A stretch of 64,000 bases of DNA from Ananas comosus (lineage: Eukaryota; Streptophyta; Magnoliopsida; Poales; Bromeliaceae), in the NCBI RefSeq assembly GCF_001540865.1, contig NC_033621.1, positions 4,031,939-4,095,938 of the forward strand, read 5' to 3'. How positions within the stretch are numbered: position 1 is the stretch's first letter; each line of letters begins with the position of its first letter. Shown piece after piece: positions 11,190 to 22,835 of this stretch. Position numbers and translations under genes: made by a program. The notes below the pieces were generated by a model. The model had not been told where the DNA came from, ran no database searches, and saw only the letters and a program-made list of their open reading frames with translations.

Positions 11190-11700
11190 AGAGGAAAAAT
11201 TCTAGAATGCAACGGGTATATTAGTGACGTGGCGTAACAAACCAATCAAATTAATCCTTTTAAGAATATATGTCCCATCATGATTGTAAAAAAGTATTTT
11301 TATTGTACTTTTGTTTAAAAAGAAGGAATGTGATTGGCTTGTTATTGATGACGTGGTGCAAGTGTGACAGTGTAGAATTCCTCCCTAAAGAGCGAGCTGG
11401 ATTCCGTCCCTGCCAGTGCCACGTGGCAGTAATTTTTTCACTTAACTTTTATTTTTTGTACACGTGGCATGCCCGCAGCCCACTTCCCAAAAAAAGTCCC
11501 ACATCTTCTCACTGAAAGGAGGAATATACTTGCACCATGTCATCAATAATAAGTCAATCATATTTTTTTTTTTCAGATAAAAATACAATAAAAATATTTT
11601 TTTCTAATCATAATGGGACATATATTTATAAAAAGAGATATTTGATTGATTTGTTACGCAACGTAACCAATATACCCGTTGCATTCTAGAATTTTTCCAC
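11190..11700. mobile_element. TIR MITE upstream of the F-box gene
   Basis: The left arm (aaaaattctagaatgcaacg) is inverted at 11675-11697. The next ~100 bp also pair (gtgacgtggcgtaacaaacc versus gttacgcaacg). The middle carries two CACGTGGC motifs. A partial relative follows at 11735-11925. Confidence 0.75.
11419..11469. promoter_or_regulatory. Two G-box/ABRE-like CACGTGG motifs
   Basis: CCACGTGGCA near 11419 and ACACGTGGCA near 11460 lie about 600 bp upstream of the F-box start codon, inside the MITE. CACGTG is the known bZIP/bHLH core. Function here is inference. Confidence 0.35.
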
Positions 11701-11734
11701 TCCCAGATATTCGCCCCCTCCCTTCCCGTACGAG

Positions 11735-11925
11735 GAATTCTATACTATCATATTTGCATCACGTCATCAATAACAAGCCAATCACATTCATTCTTTTCAA
11801 ATAAAAAAACAATAAAAATATTTTTTATAATTATAATAAAATATATACTCTAAAAAAAATATTTAATTAATTTGTTACGCCAAGTGACCAATATACCCGT
11901 TACATTCTAAAATTTTTCCTACCGT
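11735..11925. mobile_element. Partial second copy of the 11190-11700 MITE
   Basis: The sequence gcatcacgtcatcaataa...caatatacccgttacattcta parallels the right half of the preceding element. It ends about 120 bp upstream of the F-box ATG, so it lies in the proximal promoter or 5' leader. Confidence 0.65.
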
Positions 11926-12042
11926 ACGAGTACACTACAGCCCCTACTCCATCATCATATCGTCTTCTTCTTCTCAGCATCATTTCCCTTTCTCTTTCTC
12001 TCTCAATCCCTCTCCGTTCTCGCCACTCCGACTCCACGCGAC

Positions 12043-15000
12043 ATGGACGCGCTCCTCCCCTCCGCCTCCTCTCCCCTCTCCAAGCGCCCGTGCCCTAACG
12101 ACCCCTCCTCGTCGTCCTCCTCCGTTCCTAGGGTTTCGCCCTGCTCAGCCGCCTCCGCCATGGACGGCCTCCTCGAGTGCTTCGTCGCCGGCGCCCTCGA
12201 CCCCTCCGTCTCCCTCCACCTCTCCCTCGAGCGCCTCCTCGGCGCCGCCGTCCTCGAGCACGAGAAGGAGGCGCTCGTCGCCGCCGCCGCGCGCGCCGGA
12301 TCGGCCCTGCTCGACGCCGCCGGGAGATCCGCGCGCAAGCGCGCCTCGTTGCACAACGCCGCGGCGTGGCCTCTCCCCCCCGATCTCACCATCAGAGTAA
12401 TCGCGACCTCTTGTTCTCTATCTCATGGTTGATGCTTCTTCTTACTGTTTAGGGAACCGATCATGTATGTATGTATTGATTATTCTAAATGAACTAAAAT
12501 ATAAGCTATTAAGGGTTAGTTGAATTGATTTAGGTAAACACATTAGTCTTGTGATTGTTGATTGCTTACTCTGTTATTATTATTTTTTTAATGTACTCCA
12601 AATTCCTTCATCGGATAGTGACATAGACAAACCATGTGACGCCCCACTTTCTAGAGGGTTGCCCATTATGGGACTACTCTAATCCTAGCATGCTTAACTC
12701 TCTTAACCTCTTAGATCTAGCCACCACTCAAAAAACTATAGCCATATTAAAAGGTTTAGCCCTATTATATCTTATATATAGGATTACCTAGGTCTCACAA
12801 ACCAAAAATGATGTGTCATAAAAAATTGTAATCGCAGTGCGCTGGAAATGGAATCGCAGCTATTGGTTGAAGAAAATTAATAAAAGTTGATTTAAGAGAT
12901 ATGGAGTGAGTAAAACAGAGAAAGAGAAATAAGTAAATCATGCTAGATGTATGGAATGGAGCATAGCAGGTCACGACAAGCTTCCAACTTTGAAGGCTGG
13001 GAGTTTAGATAGTGCATTTACATTGTTGGGGGCACTAAGAGACAGCAAGAGTTGTTAGAAGGCACGGAAGACTACGAATTAAGAGTAAATAAAGTCATAT
13101 TGGAAGGCTTTTTGTTCTTTTTCTGGATATGGATAACTAGTTAGGAGTGTACTACTAAAATACTCACATTAGCAATCACTTCTTTTGCTCTAAATTTATG
13201 CCTCGAACCTTGCAGAGATTTTAAGAGAAATTTCCATTGATATTGGCAGTGTTTTAAATAGTGGCCGCTATGCCCGCCATAGTGGCCACTATAGCGGTTT
13301 TTAGGTGTTACTGCAACGCTGTAATATATAAAGCGGTATATAGCGCTTCGGGTTCATAGCGGTCGCTTTAGCGGCGTGGCGCCCGCTAAAGCGGCCGCTA
13401 TAAAGCGGTAGAAAAGCGGGCGCTATGAGGCCAAACCTTTAAAAAATACAAACGGGTTAAAATGGTTTATCGAGTCGGATCCTTAAATGAAATAAACCCT
13501 TTTCTACGGTTTGGAAGATAAAAAGGTGATCCGTTTTTAAAAGAGAATCATATATCGTCATCTTTTTGGTTTGCTAAATATTTTAAAGTTAATCTTAAAT
13601 TCTTAATAGATAATAACATTAAATATATAGACTTGCAATACTAAAAAAAAGAATGATTAGTTGTCTTTTCTTCAAAATTATATGTATTTTATAAGAAACA
13701 TAAACATATTAAATTTGCTTTTATAAAACCCGCTATGGGTTCATAGCGCCCGCTATCCGCTTACCGCTATGAGACTCTCCGAACGCTATGTACCCGTTAT
13801 CCGCTATTTACAACCTTGGATATTGGCTGGTTTTAAAATGCATAGTCTATTAGTATCCCTAGCATGTCACTAAAATGTCTGTAGATAATTGTATGCGACT
13901 GTTAATAAGTATCTAAACAACTACGAGATAAGAGCCATGTGTTCTTCAGTCATAAAGGACGAAGGAGTATGGGAAGAGCTCTTGCATGTTTTTGTACTTA
14001 CACGGCTATTGAAATGCGAGACACATAAGGGGATATCCATGACAATGTTCAATTTTAGCGGACTCTTTGAGGTTTTAGGAGTCTGAGATGAATATAAAAT
14101 AGAAACCTATTTAAGAAACTTTGAGAGAATAAACTGTGATCTTTGATTAGGACACTAGGACACTACAGATGAAGGTTAACTGAAGGAAAAGGACTAATCT
14201 AGCTTATTTAAATTAGTAGGAATAGATGGTTCGCTTTAACAGAACATTGCATTCACCTCTAAATTGTTTGGGCTGANCACACAATGTTACAAAATATCGA
14301 CTTAAGTTATTAGTTGGGTTTTTGGATATTCTCTATTACCGTTTCACACACAATGTTACAAAATATCGACTTAAGTTATTAGTTGGGTTTATTTTGCCAT
14401 TATCTCTTATAGGTCTAGCTATTTGGGTTGATTATTGAATTCAGCTATAAAACATTGTAAGTTATGCAATAGAATCGTATAAATTGAATAAATTTGCCCA
14501 ATAAACTATCATTGATAGTATAAGCAAAATAGGAGATATCTTTTATATAAACTTTTTTTTATCTATTTTTCTAGACAGATGTTGAGATGGGGAACAATGT
14601 GATGCTAACTCGTTTTAGTCAATTCTTACAATTTTCCCAAATTTTTTGATATATTTGAGATGGTGGTAAAGTGAAGGGTTGGTAGTTGACGCAATTTTTA
14701 ATGCAAGGGGTTAGTTGAGAATTGAGATTGGGGCTAAAGCAAGGGGTATCTTTATATTTAGTCAATTTTTTGAATGGCTTGGCTTTACCTGTTCTATGAT
14801 CTGTTGTGTTTGACGTGCTGACTATGTTATTTGTCCCTGTTATTCCTCTTGATGCATTTATATGTAGCATTACATGATAGTACATGTCTATAGAAGTTGG
14901 AGATCTTCCTTAGTTTTTCCTCAAGTTTTTCTTATACAGCTCTAACAAATAATTGTGTTTGTATTTCTTAACTTTTTAAGTTTCTCGTGTCATATTCTCA

Positions 15001-18000
15001 CACCAAAAGCCATGTCTTAGTAGGCACTGTGTTGAATATCTATGATCCCATGAAATTCATATTATATCAATATTGCAACATACTCTACTCTACTTTCTCT
15101 ATCCTATTACACACCAGCACTTTGCATCTCAAAACTGTTTTTACCTTTTCCCATTTAGTATTCCTGTCATACTCCACTCAAAATGGTTTTTACCCTTTCC
15201 CATTTAGTATTTCTGTGATACTATTACTCCATTTGCTAGTTTCTGTAAAAACTACTATCTATATAATTTTTTTTTTGAAGTTAAAAATCATCTATATAGT
15301 TTTAGCTGTAGTCTGATTTTCCTTTTTTTCCAGATGCAATATGCCTCTATGATCTTGTATCTTCGTAGAGTACATGGTGCAACTAGTAATACACTTCTTG
15401 TACCTTTATTATATCTTTGGAGAGGCAATTTACTAACAAAGAAATCTATGGGCTATGTTGTCTGAAGGTATTCGCCATGCTAGATACTCGGAGTCTTTGC
15501 CATGCTTCTGCTACTTGTTCACTATTTAACAAGTGTGCGACCGATTCATTATGCTACACCGATATTGATTTAACTGCGGTAGTGCCGAGATTTACTAATA
15601 CGGTTGTGTCTACAATGATACAAAGGGCGGGAAAGAACCTTCGGTGAGATTCTCTATTCATATCCAGAGATGGTGATATGTTATATTTCGCAATCATTAA
15701 CTTGTGCTGCACTTTTCGCTTCCAAATTTTCTAATGCTTTAGATTCATCTAACGTATGCTGTACATAGTTGTCATACATAATGGAGGTAATTCAGTTGCT
15801 AAAATTACAGGAAAATTGCTGTTGAGCCACAGCATTTGGCATCTTGCATTCTGGTAAAAGTGCTTTAGAAGTATAGTGGCGAGGCCAAATGTTTATTATA
15901 GACATAACACTGAAGCACTTGTAATTTTGGGTTGTTTGGTCGACCAATGTGATTTTAAAACTTGTTTGACAAGGCCAAATGTTCCTTATTGATATAACGC
16001 TAATTTTGGGTTGTTTGGTTGATCAGCATGATTATGATTTTAAAATTCATTTGATGTCATCTATCTAGTTTCAAATTAATAAAATTACTGGCGAGCTATT
16101 TGAGACATTATATAAAAAAGCCTTAATTAACTTAAAAAGTCACATAATTTCTACGCTAACTTAGAACCTTTCTGTCATTGCCTCCCTTTTGGGAGATCAT
16201 ATCTATGGCAATTTTTAGCTAATATGCCTTCTCTGAAGATAGGAAAGGTTTCTAGGTTAGCCGACATTGTGGTTTTCTTCTAACTTCTATTAAGGTTTTT
16301 CAGGTTAGCTTGAATTTCTTTATTCTTTGTCGCGTCTGACCGACCAAAATCTTATGCATCATCAAGTGAACAATATAAAGATATTAGTTCTGTATCTTAT
16401 TGCATTGACCACAAGTAATTGTCGCCATGAAAAATTTCCTTTTAATTTATCTCAGACACATATTATATATATTCTAATTGTTTTCATTATTAGGTCACTG
16501 AAGCTTGGTAGATGGCCTAGTCCAAGTTCAAAGGCATCTCATTACACACTTTGTCCCAAAGATTCACCCGGACTTTCATCAGATGAAACCCGGCCCAGCC
16601 AAATGAGGGAATCATCTGTTCTTAGCAGGTCATGCCTTGCAGCTTTAAGTTTGGACGGTGGTGCTGCAGGGTATGGGAAAATTAATTGAGGCTTTTGATA
16701 ATTTGATTTGTTTTTCAGTTGATATATTCTTTTATGTGTGGAAGGGCGCTTTTGCGGAAGCTTTACTTGTACAATATCGATAAAATGAACAATGCTGCTC
16801 TCTGCTTAGCACTCAAGGCATGCCAGTCTCTTGCAGATCTGAAACTTGTTGGGCTGTGAGTGATATCAATTGTGCCTTTTTATCTCAAATTTTCTATTTT
16901 TGATGGCTTCTTCCTTCTTGGCATAAGCATATCAGATCACTTATAGCAAATGCTTCTTTTCAACTTTGTTATAGTAATATTTGTTTCTAAATATTTCTGT
17001 TGTTTCTTATATGAAGCAAATCTGCTTAACCCATCTCCAGTAGGGGTGAAAACGGTCGGATATTATCCGACCCGACCTGACTCTGCATTTGAAAATTTTC
17101 AAATATGGGTTAGAATTTTGCTATCCGACCTATATTCAGATTTGAATTTGGATATGGATTTACTATAATTCTTCGCATTCGGATTCATATTCGTATTATC
17201 CAAATCTGAACAGATTGTGATATATTTTCAACATTTTACACTTTCTTTAAAATTCCTCTTTAATATTAACTTTTTAGAATTCAAAAGCTTTTTCATATTT
17301 TTTAAAATATTTTTATAAAATTTAAAAATCTTACATGTATATTGATAATTTTTTTTTTTGCTTTTAGCTTTATATAATATTTCAAATATTCATATCCGTA
17401 TCTATTTAAAATCTGACCAGCTTCCGAAACCGTTTCTACTAGATATGGCTTTGAATCTTGTATCCCATCAATATCCGAATCTGTATCCAGATCTGACACA
17501 AAAATATGGATAAGAATATGGATTGAATACCATCCGATTCATATCTGACGCATTTTTCATCCCTAATCTCCAGGCTCTGATATCTTTGCTTTGGAAAGTT
17601 TTTCTTTTTACTTGAGAAAGTGGGTGCCCTATTAACTCATGCTATTTGAACAGACCTGTTGAGCTGAGGCAAACTTTGACAGCAATCAGCAAGTATTGTT
17701 GTTTAATAGAACGGTTGTTCATCGAGTCCTCCGATATCGGTAAACTCCATCCCTAGTTCTCTTTTTATTCTTCTGTCTATGCTTCGCTTGTTCATGTGAA
17801 AGCTGTGTCCTATCAGGCAGAGATGATGGTTTGAAGTCATCAACTTGTTCTGATCTGGTGAAAGGTTGTCCTAATATATCATCATTGTCTCTCAGGGGGT
17901 TCAAACTCCATGATCATAAAGTCAGTATACTAGTTAAGGTAACATTTCTTTCTTTTTTTATTTCCCTCCTATTTAGAGAACATACCCTCTTGTATACATC

Positions 18001-18955
18001 ATACATCTTAGCTGTTGAAAAACTACTGTATATTTAGTCTTAAATTACTTGCTATTACTGTATATGAATTGTTTCAGTTCCAGGAGTAGCTGTCTCTTTT
18101 ATAATGATATCTTGCCATTTTTGTCGGTTTTTCAGATATTAAACTTGTTCCTGTTACAATACAGGCTATATCTCAAGGAAAGGGTTTTGGTTTTGCAGGG
18201 CTTGTGCAATCTTAAATATGTGGACTTCTCAACTTCTTTATCAATTACAGGCACCTTTTTAAGGTTTGTATTGTGTTGCTACCTTCTGAGGCTACTCTTT
18301 TGTGATCTTCTAGCTTATGCTTCACCTATAATGTTCTCTTTCCTGACTTGTATTTGCTAGTTGATCAGGAACCTTGGGAGTGGCACGGACACCTTTGCAC
18401 TGGAGGCCTTGATTCTCCGTGACTGTTTGCATCTTAAAGAAGTGAGGGTTCCGGAATGCCACCTTCATTCTTTGCAACCTTAAATAATCGGCAATTTTTA
18501 ATGTTTTACTTTTCATGCAGGTTGAAGTTTCTCGGTTCTTTTCAGCTGTGCTGGATGGAGATTGTAAACAATTGAGATATGTGGTAAGGAGCTTGACAAT
18601 TTACTTTATGTGGCTTTGTATTCACAACATGCCCCTGGATGTTTGATAACTATAATATATCAAGTTGTTTGTCCCGATGTCTCGTGATTTCTCTTACCAG
18701 GATGTATCAAATAAAGATGGCCTTTCTGCACATGTTGATTGGAACGAGAGATGCTTTAGCTTAAGGTACCAAAATGCAATGCTTAATCTATTAACAAAGG
18801 TTAATTGCTCTTTCCTAGCTCTTCACGCATTCTTTTTCCCCCCCTTTAAATTGTTCTTTTTTCCCCCTTTAAATTGTTGCAGTACAATTCCAATATCACG
18901 GCTGTCAAAAGAAAGACCAGAAATATGTTTGATTGCCGAATTTCCTTCGGAAGGA

Positions 18956-19002
<47 letters not shown>

Positions 19003-19523
19003 GTTTAACTAGTGAGGAATTGTGTTATTTGTCTCTCCAAAGTTTTGTATCTCAGATCAGAAAGCAGTCGAGTGGGTTCATAAATACCCTTTTTATTCCT
19101 TCCTGGGGAGTGCTTTTATAATGTTGTGAGTGTAGTCCAGGGGCAAACATTATATGTAAGCAGCAATTTATGATCTTTTGTCACCTAATGCTATGGCATT
19201 TGTTTTATTTCAAACTTTTGCAGGGCCTTTCAATGTAACTAAGGGTTGCCATGGGGGCACTAGTGAAATTTTATGACTAAATATTCTAAGGCATTATATC
19301 ATTTTCATGCAGTTGCAGCTCAATGGACATCGGACACGCTAGTGACAGCGAAACAAGCAGCGACGTGAGCTTGCCGTTGTCTATTGACGTCTCTCTCTCG
19401 GCCAGCTCGAGCGAGAGCATCTACAGCAGTGACCTGGGGAGCGGAAATGAGGACGCACATGGCGCGAATGCCCCATTTTATTACGTGGATGGCTTTGATG
19501 AGGCAGACCTCCCACTTTTTTAG
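12043..19523 (+). CDS. SKIP17: SKIP17-like F-box/LRR protein (12 exons)
   Basis: Predicted SCF ubiquitin-ligase substrate receptor. Exons: 12043-12396, 15468-15643, 16494-16670, 16745-16855, 17654-17739, 17817-17938, 18199-18263, 18369-18441, 18521-18583, 18701-18765, 18883-18957, 19313-19523. The spliced frame stays open for 525 codons, with GT/AG at every intron and a textbook branch point (tactaac) 31 nt before exon 2. The F-box straddles exons 1-2 (about residues 110-155: PLPPDLTIR, then VFAMLDTRSLCHASATC). Leucine-rich segments follow (LKLVGL, ISSLSLRGFKLH, LEALILRDCLHLKE). The C-terminal ~70 residues are Ser/Asp-rich. Order and wording match Arabidopsis SKIP17-type proteins as I recall them. 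Substrate unknown. The ATG is the first after a CT-rich leader. Intron 1 (3.1 kb) and intron 4 carry MITEs. Confidence 0.93.
13247..13818. mobile_element. hAT-type MITE in F-box intron 1, 8-bp TSD
   Basis: Ends are CAGTGTTTTAAATAG and CAAGGTTGTAAATAG (inverted). The exact 8-bp duplication GATATTGG lies at 13239-13246 and 13819-13826. Subterminal gcggccgctat/atagcgg repeats are typical of transposase-binding arrays. It is non-coding, 572 bp. Confidence 0.92.
14278..14390. repeat. ~68-bp offset tandem duplication beside an N
   Basis: Acaatgttacaaaatatcga...agttgggttt occurs at about 14278-14321 and 14346-14390. The single N at 14277 lies at its edge, so an assembly origin is possible. Confidence 0.65.
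15885..16060. repeat. Imperfect tandem duplication in F-box intron 2
   Basis: Gaggccaaatgtt...ttttgggttgtttggt is repeated with about 80-bp spacing. The second copy lacks a short stretch. Confidence 0.6.
17041..17565. mobile_element. hAT-type MITE in F-box intron 4, 8-bp TSD
   Basis: Ends are TAGGGGTGAAAACGG and TAGGGATGAAAAATGCG (inverted). The exact duplication ATCTCCAG lies at 17033-17040 and 17566-17573. Subterminal ggatatt/atatccga motifs occur on both arms. It is non-coding, 525 bp. Confidence 0.92.
18960..19000 (+). repeat. (CT)n microsatellite at a splice donor
   Basis: About 20 CT units begin two bases after the exon 11/intron 11 junction of the F-box gene and end in cag|gttt. See the finding on alternative in-frame donors. 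Confidence 0.95.
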
Positions 19524-19668
19524 CTGGATTGGTCGCGGTCCGTCCCCTACCATCTGAATCCAATACCCTCCGACTCTTTTTTCCTCTCTCGCTCGTTTGT
19601 TGATAGTGCAGTAGTTATAGAGTCTATCAGAACTGGTGTTTGAAGAAAAGGTTTTGCATTCTTGTGTT

Positions 19669-19674
19669 AATAAA
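19669..19674 (+). terminator. Poly(A) signal AATAAA of the F-box gene
   Basis: A canonical AATAAA lies 146 nt after the stop codon, in the expected 3' UTR range. The sequence to about 20204 has no further feature. Confidence 0.6.
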
Positions 19675-20203
19675 ACAACACTCTTGTGAGTGAGGATAGT
19701 GTGGCACTGGTAAATAATCTTCTATTATTATTATTATTATTTTTTTCTCAGTCATGATCCTCCAACTATTGATTGTTTTACTGGTATGTGATGCGTGAAA
19801 CTTTGAATAGTAGTATGATCTATAGTTACGAAAAGAAGAAAAAGGGAAAAAAATTGTTGAGATTGCTGCTTCTTTAACCCCTAGATTTGGTTGTGTTTGG
19901 TTTGCCGCGAGTGATTAATGGTCTGTTTGTTTATTTAGAATATGTTTCCTTCATAAATAACTAGCCATTTCCTGTTTTTTGGGCGATGAAGCATCACGGA
20001 AGTTATTTATGGTTGAGATTTTTTTTTTGATTATTTTAACATTTTGCATCTTTCATGTCAACCCAGGCCAGAATCATTTTCGTCATTTGGTCGTAAAGAA
20101 TTGTTACATCTTCCCATTTACGACGAAGCAAATGATCGAACTTGAACTCTTGCAATCGAGCCCAATTTGTACTGGAACGAGCAATCAACAACTGCCATGT
20201 TGT

Positions 20204-20234
<31 letters not shown>

Positions 20235-20237
<3 letters not shown>

Positions 20238-20753
20238 TGAGGCTACTATGCCGTGCTTCCAGCTCGTTTTTGATGTTGCGACTTTCGAATCGTCGATCGG
20301 CTCCGTTAAACTTGATCTAGAGTATTTGAAGTACCTAAAAAATAAATTTTATGATTTTACGATATCATTTGCCTAATGAACGAAGGGGCTCGAAATCAAC
20401 GGCTGAAAATAAAAATATTACAAAATGTAACAATATGACATTAAAATTTTAAATCAAAGATATTGATCTTGTTTTATATAGTATAAAGAATTTTCTATCA
20501 AAATTTCACGTGATTTGGATATTTCTACACCGTTAAACTTGCAAACGGCTCACTACGGCCATTGAAATTTGTTGATTTGAGCCCATTCGATCACTAGGGA
20601 AATGATATCGAAAAATAATAAAATTTATTTTCTAGGTACTCCAAATACTCTAGATCAAGTTTAACGGAGCCGATCGACGATTCGAAAGTCGCAACATCGA
20701 AAACGAGTTGGAAGCACGAAAGGCTCCGTGATTCCGATAGCACAGTAGCCTCA

Positions 20754-20757
<4 letters not shown>
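20235..20757. mobile_element. Foldback MITE family A, copy A3
   Basis: Gagtgaggctact lies at both ends in inverted orientation and is immediately flanked by (TA)n on both sides. The left arm lacks about 20 bp present in the right arm (the cggaatcacggagcc segment). The core is homologous to A1 and A5. Confidence 0.8.
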
Positions 20758-20783
<26 letters not shown>

Positions 20784-20787
<4 letters not shown>

Positions 20788-21033
20788 GGACCGGGCTACT
20801 ATTAGTAGCAAAATTCTATTATTGCTACCAGTTTTTTAGCCTTTGGATCAAATCTTTTCATCATTTCTAATCATTTGATTAAATACTATAACCCTGTAGG
20901 GACCACTCAACCCTAGGGGGTCCACTCAACTTTAACTGACTAATATCATCCTAACCCTACAATTTTTCATCTAAGGGTTAAAAACTTGATAGCAAAAAGA
21001 GTATTTTACTATTAATAGTATTCCAGCCTAATT
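20784..21033. mobile_element. Foldback MITE family B, copy B2
   Basis: It lies between the (TA)n that closes A3 and a (CT)n(TA)n tract. Arms: gggctactattagtagcaaa and its inverted partner near 21000-21030. Confidence 0.7.
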
Positions 21034-21034
21034 T

Positions 21035-21071
<37 letters not shown>

Positions 21072-21072
<1 letters not shown>

Positions 21073-21290
21073 GTTGAGCTAGAATACTTCCAAAAGCACC
21101 ATGAGGGTGGTGCTTTTGAGTTTTTAGTAATTGGATGGAGAGATGTAGGGTTGAGATGATGGTGGTAGGTGGTGGTATGTGGAATAGTGTTTGATCCAAA
21201 GGCTATTAGTAATCAAGGAATATATCTAAGGGCTGGTAACTTAGAAGCACTAAGGGGTTGGTGCTTCTAAAAGTATTCTAACTCAATTTT
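21072..21290. mobile_element. Foldback MITE family C, copy C2
   Basis: Agttgagctagaatact at the left and agtattctaactcaatt at the right form the inverted ends. The core is homologous to C1. Confidence 0.75.
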
Positions 21291-21295
21291 ATACA

Positions 21296-21388
21296 GAGTT
21301 GAGCTAGAATACTCCCAAAAACACCATGAGGGTTGTGCTTTTGAGTTTTTAGCCATTGGATGGAGAGATGTAGGGTTGAGGTGATGGT
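21296..21388. mobile_element. Truncated family C element, copy C3
   Basis: It begins gagttgagctagaatact right after C2 and follows C1/C2 for about 90 bp, then leaves the family at gtgatgg|ttttgacg. Confidence 0.65.
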
Positions 21389-21439
21389 TTTGACGATACA
21401 CGTGGCAGTATTTTATGCCTTCACGTTCATAACCTATTT

Positions 21440-22450
21440 TTTTATTCTGTACTGTATTTGTCTCTTCTCCCTAAATCCTTCTTCCCCTTCTCCCTAAATC
21501 CTTCCTTCTTCCCTTTCTCCCTATATCTCTTTCCTCCCTATGCTATCCTACTTTTTCCCTATCCTCCCTGTACACCTCTTTCTAGGCATCTCTCCACGCG
21601 CTCCTTCTCTCCTCTTGCTCGCTACTCTGTCTCTTCTCCCTAGATCCTTCTTCCTTTTCTCCCTATCTCTCCTTTTCCTCCCTATGCTGCCCTACTTTCT
21701 CCTTATCTTCCCTGTATGTCTCTTCCGAGGCGTCTTTCCATGCCCTCCCTCTTTCTTTTTGCCCGCTACTCTGCCCTTCTCTACCTCTCTCTCGCTCATG
21801 AGTGCCCTATTCCCCTACCTATCGAGGTAAGCTCTCCGAGGCCTCTCTAGATCTCCGCCGATCAATTCTACCGCAGACGAGATGAACCCGTCAATTGGAT
21901 GGTGGCCATCGTGTTGGACTTGTGCCCATCCGGTTGGATGTCAAGTCTATCCGGGCAGTTCTTCCCAATCCCCTACTCCGATGCCTCTCTGGATCGCTCC
22001 GCCGTGCGATTGGACCGCGGATAGGATAAGCTCGTCTATTGGACGTTGGCCATCGAAGTTGGATCTGTGGCCATCATGTTGGATGTCATGATGACCAACC
22101 GATCTAAGCGCTCCTACCCAATCCCCTACTATGATGCCTCTCTGGATGTCTCTCTTCATGATGAGTGCCCTATCCCCCTACGTATGGAGGTAAGCTCTCC
22201 GAGGCCTCTTTGGATTGCTCCGCCCGTCGGTTCGACCGCGGATGGGATGAGCCCGTCTATTGGACGTTGGGCATCGAAGTTGGATCTGTGGCCATCATGT
22301 TGGATGTCATGATGACCAGCTGATCTAGGCGCTCCTACCCAATCCCCTACTTTGATGCCTCTCTGGATGTCTCCACCGCTCGATTGGACCGCGGATGGGA
22401 TGAGCCAGCCCATTGGACGATGGCCATCGTGATGAACAATCTACTCTGAT
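21440..22450. repeat. Diverged tandem-repeat region (CT-rich, then ~220-bp units)
   Basis: 21460-21790 repeats ctccctatctctcctttcctccctatgct-type blocks. 21790-22450 repeats a unit containing gcctctctggat, accgcggatgggatgag and gttggatctgtggccatc. Two copies are 221 bp apart (near 22041 and 22262), with older copies at about 21896 and 22400. Open frames here follow the repeats and match no protein I know. Confidence 0.65.
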
Positions 22451-22489
22451 GCCTCTCTAGATTTTTCACAGTCTTCCTTTACAGCTTTA

Positions 22490-22835
22490 TTGAGAATTTC
22501 AAAAGATTTTCACTTGGAGTTTCAAAAGATTTTCAAGCAAATCATTTCTTGGATTTTTATTCCCGAGAACTTAACCTATTCCTCTTGGATTTTCCTTCCA
22601 TGTCTTACTCCCTAATTTTATATTGCATATATTTTTTTTTACATTCTGTATTTTCCACTCATCACTTATTTCTCTTTCATATTTCTTTACAGATCTCCTT
22701 ACAGTTTCAAAAGATTTTCACTCATTTTCTTTCCATTTTGTTTTTCAGATTAAACTAAAATTCTCTTAAATTTTCTTCATGTCTTACTCTCTAAAGATCT
22801 CCTTAGAGTTTCAAAAGATTTTCACCAACTTGGTT
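22490..22835. repeat. AT/CT-rich sequence with short ttcaaaagattttcac repeats
   Basis: The motif tttcaaaagattttca recurs several times between 22495 and 22830. No gene is seen. Confidence 0.5.

Noticed and set aside
12003..12392. 129-codon minus-strand frame over F-box exon 1
   Set aside because: It is the antisense shadow of a GC-rich coding exon, with no family match.
18665..19012. Open frame of 115 codons ending in (Ser-Leu)n
   Set aside because: It reads from intron 9 through exon 10, intron 10, exon 11 and the CT microsatellite. Only the exon parts belong to the F-box gene.
21458..21830. Leucine/phenylalanine/serine-rich frames as a membrane protein
   Set aside because: They follow CT-rich tandem repeats in overlapping frames, with no conserved motif and no plausible splice pattern.
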